Positions 60,945 through 64,000 of a stretch of 64,000 nt of DNA are shown one piece after another. Position 1 is the first letter of the stretch. Every line of letters begins with the position of its first letter. The notes under the pieces are model-generated. The model searched no databases. It was not told the DNA's origin and saw only the letters and a list, made by a program, of their open reading frames with translations. This DNA is from Chamaecyparis obtusa (lineage: Eukaryota; Streptophyta; Pinopsida; Cupressales; Cupressaceae), in assembly GCA_027943335.1 (NCBI GenBank), contig BSBK01014738.1, positions 1 to 64,000 on the forward strand. The letters run 5' to 3'. Position numbers and translations under genes: made by a program.

Positions 60945-63900
60945 TATTTTTAAAATTTCATGTATTCAATTTTTTTGTTTGATGGGTGATAATTTTTTAT
61001 TTAATTGATATTTAAAGGTCTAGTATATTTGTAGTAAACATGCTCTAAATATAACAATATGCACCTAAATATTTATGCTTCATACATACCCCTAACCACT
61101 ACTTATGTCATGTACTAGTATATCATTACAAAAATGTCTAGTCTATCAAAATTGGGTAGTTTTGGGACCGTTGGCTTACAATCATGACAACACCATCAAA
61201 CATTACAAAGTCATCTGATACTCTACTACATCTAATACTACTAGAGTAGAGGAAAAAGGACTCACAATTATCATATGATAAGACCTCAAGATTCTTCATA
61301 GGCTCATGCCTTCTTGCATTTGCGGATCTTGACTGCCAACACAAAACCCTTTGAAATCATAATACAACTCTTTGTGTAATGCAACCCAATTTCCACCATA
61401 AACCATAATCATAAATAATACATGAAAACCCAAATGATTTCAGAATTCACAAGTCTTCATTATTCATCTAACTATCCTCTTTGCCTTACAATAATAGGAA
61501 AACACTAATTTAACCAAATTCAAAATTATCATTTTTGGCAGATTTTCACAAAATCTATTTTTTGCCATTTTCAACATTTTTCAAAATAACTCCTAAAAAT
61601 GATTTTTCCCCTAAAGCTTCCCTAAACTAAGATAAGAATAATTGCCTACTAATCTTCAAAATTAGAAACATGATTTTGAAGTTATTAAAAAACACAACTA
61701 TCTAAAAACTAAAAACCAATTTTGGAGGCCCAAACGAACTTTCTATCTCTCATAAAGGTGTCAAAACAACTCCCTAATGAAATGGCATCTGTTGAGGAAT
61801 CTACCCATAAAATTTTAGTAGAAATGGACAACGGATTCAAAACTTATGACTATCGAAAGTCCTTGCATTAGTGTGTGATGTTTGTTATTGTTAAACTATT
61901 ATCAAACATTGACCATTTCCTTCCTCTTCATGTCTTTCTCCCTGATAAAATCCTTCAACAACTCCCATCCATCTCTTTCTTCAATTATTCTCTGCTCCTT
62001 TATTGTCGCTACACTCCATGCTGAAAATGGGTGGAACCTATGTCTCGTACAATTGACTAGTCACTAATTTCCACTGTCCACTTAGAATCCTACTCCTGGC
62101 TTTATATGACTAGCAAGATTATCACTCCATACATCCATTCTGGTTTAACAAAGTGCTTAAAAAACACAGCTTCCTCCTTGAAAGTATCCTAAAGTGCTCA
62201 AGATTAATGACAAAGGAGACATCGATATTAAATTTGTACCTATGCTTGGATGCCATAAAATCCTCACCTAGAAGAAGATCCTGAATATGGCCAAACTTCA
62301 GTTCACAAAATAAGAAAATGCTCTTTAATATCCTTCATGAGATTGCACCAAAGAATGGTTGTTACTTTTATGTCTTGAAGGAAAGTTTGCCTCCATTTTT
62401 GCCCTTCTCCTCTACACATTCACCCCACTTGGATACTAAAAATTGTTTTGTTAAATCATACTAGGTCAAAGGACCTCAACTTTGTTTTAATGTCGCCACA
62501 AAGGTATCTAGATCCTTCTTCCTAGCAATCATGAACAGTACTCACCTCATGTCATCAAGAATAATGTCAATGTACTTCATTAATGACTTTTGTGTCATTT
62601 AAATGCCAACAAAGATCCTCCACCATTATAAAAAGTCATGAAAAATTAAGGCTACTATATAATCAATGAATCCTAACAACTACTCTCCATGGGTGGTGAG
62701 GCCATTCTACCTCAATTTTAAATTTGAAATCAACAATTGAAACCCAAAAGGATGCTGCCTTATTCCTCCAATTAAAAGGCAGGCTAGTTGCCTTGTCTTA
62801 TTCTTGCATCCTCCTAATCAAACCAGTCCCCTTTGACACCCTAAAGATCCTTAATAACTTCATCTTTCCCCCGCTCCAATAATATTATGTACCCATTTTA
62901 GGCATTACATCTGCTTCAAACATTACCTTCCCCTCTTCACATGAGTAATCCTAAACCCCTCAAAGGGATCCCAATAAATATCGAATATTCTTAGTATATT
63001 TGTTGAGATACCAAACACACATGACTCCCCTTTGGAGATAGTCATGATTGTAATCAGAGAATCACCTTCCCAATGGAGTTTTATCACATCCAATTTCTTT
63101 GTTTTTCATGTAATCAATTTTTATTATATTGGTAAATTTATTACTAAACCTATTTTACAAGCATGAATTAAATTTTGAAATAGAAACAAGTAAAAAAAGA
63201 AATAAGATACATATAGTTGGTTTCCAAAAACATTAAGGAGCTAATTTTGTGGCAGAAAGTGTATGCACCCTAAAATAGTCGCCTAGACTTTGGGCCCCCA
63301 TTCAGCAATTTATCAAATCCTTGAATCAATATTTTCAAAAATCAATATTTTATCAATTTTATCAATTTCCTTGATCAAATCCTATTTTTTCATTTTCGAT
63401 TATTTGCCTTGGGCTAACCATTTTATCCTAAAGTATTTATTTATTTAAAAGGAATTTCCTCCCCTTTTATTAAATAAAAAGCCCCCACTTTTCCTCTTAT
63501 CCTAAGTTGCAGAAATAAAGCATTATTCTTATTTTATAAAAAGAAGAAAAACATTTTTTGTCTCATACGGACACAAAAATCAACTCTTATTTTCTCATTG
63601 GAGGATATTTGTGCACATGGATTGCTCCTCTTTCAAGCTCCACCCTTGATTAAATATTTTGCCTCTTAATCTCCATGGTCCATTCCTTTTCAATTCTTTT
63701 AAAATGAGAGCTCTTTTCTCATTCTAGGATCCCCAACTTTTTATGCTAATCTTATGCTGGAGGATTTCTTGCAGACTTTGGAGCTTTCGGAGATCATTTT
63801 TGCATTATAGTTTCTTTCTTGCATCATAGCTTTCATAACATCTAGCTTAGTTTCCTTTATGCTCTAAATTAGCTCACATAGCTTAATTAGCAAGGGTTTG

Positions 63901-64000
63901 TAATACTTTCCTTTCATATCTTAGCTTGCATCTTCATTCTTAGTGTAGTTGCATTGCATTCTCATTGTTGATTCTTGAGGATATTGGCATTCTTTCCCTT
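60356..64000. other. Unassigned AT-rich DNA to the window end
   Basis: 60480-60660 repeats 'taatcttagaat' wording about every 60 bp. A short (AT)n lies at ~60916-60940. 61080-63200 has only short frames broken by stops. 63230-64000, with 'actttgggcccccattcagcaatttatc' and pyrimidine-rich text, may be LTR or leader sequence of an element that continues past the edge. No gene or boundary could be supported. Confidence 0.5.

Noticed and set aside
62122..62580. A 153-codon minus-strand frame with six internal stops that reads like a decayed protein
   Set aside because: The stop number is about what chance gives in AT-rich DNA and no motif is recognisable.

Overview
The window looks like intergenic DNA from a large, repeat-rich plant nuclear genome. 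Every reverse-transcribing LTR element uses a plant-type primer-binding site complementary to initiator tRNA-Met. The coding relics belong to plant Ty3/gypsy chromoviruses, Ty1/copia elements and an L1-type LINE. There are no rRNA or tRNA genes, no CRISPR array and no bacterial operon. I suspect a gymnosperm from the density of old, nested elements, but the sequence does not prove this.

Layout. 1-7900: a tandem array of ~358-bp units, split by chromovirus A (217-6568, + strand). 7901-12702: unassigned DNA with a long TA microsatellite and weak exon-like relics. 12708-20533: chromovirus C (- strand). 20539-23144: copia gag relic and LTR-like sequence. 23150-31948: gag-only LTR element D (- strand), into which chromovirus E (24702-30610, + strand) has inserted. 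32942-45482: a full-length L1-type LINE (- strand), split by chromovirus B (37202-43570, - strand), which belongs to the same family as A. 45493-57735: a duplicated host-gene-like pair on the - strand, probably of F-box/kelch type. The second copy is broken by a copia element with 69-bp LTRs (F, 51974-56462), a TA microsatellite and a solo LTR (56929-57306). 57736-64000: AT-rich DNA with one clear 70-bp-arm palindrome and no recognisable gene.

A, B, C, E and F are bounded by LTRs that start TG and end CA (E's left LTR has decayed at its inner end), with 5-bp target duplications that are exact for A, B, C and E and 4/5 for F. D also has a 4/5 duplication. The LINE has a 10-bp duplication and a poly(A) tail. 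Relative order is readable: D before E, LINE before B, and the gene duplication before F and the solo LTR. LTR divergence counted by eye is ~2.1% for B, ~2.5% for A, ~9% for F and ~12% for D. Decay is mostly by transitions, and many stops are CAG to TAG or CGA to TGA, as expected of methylated DNA.

No element has a fully open reading frame. B is closest, with one stop codon and one 1-bp insertion. I found no clearly new system. The strongest oddities are a gag stop shared by A and B, the very short LTRs of F, the ORF1/ORF2 overlap in the LINE, and a conserved 3'-LTR junction without a polypurine tract in the chromoviruses.
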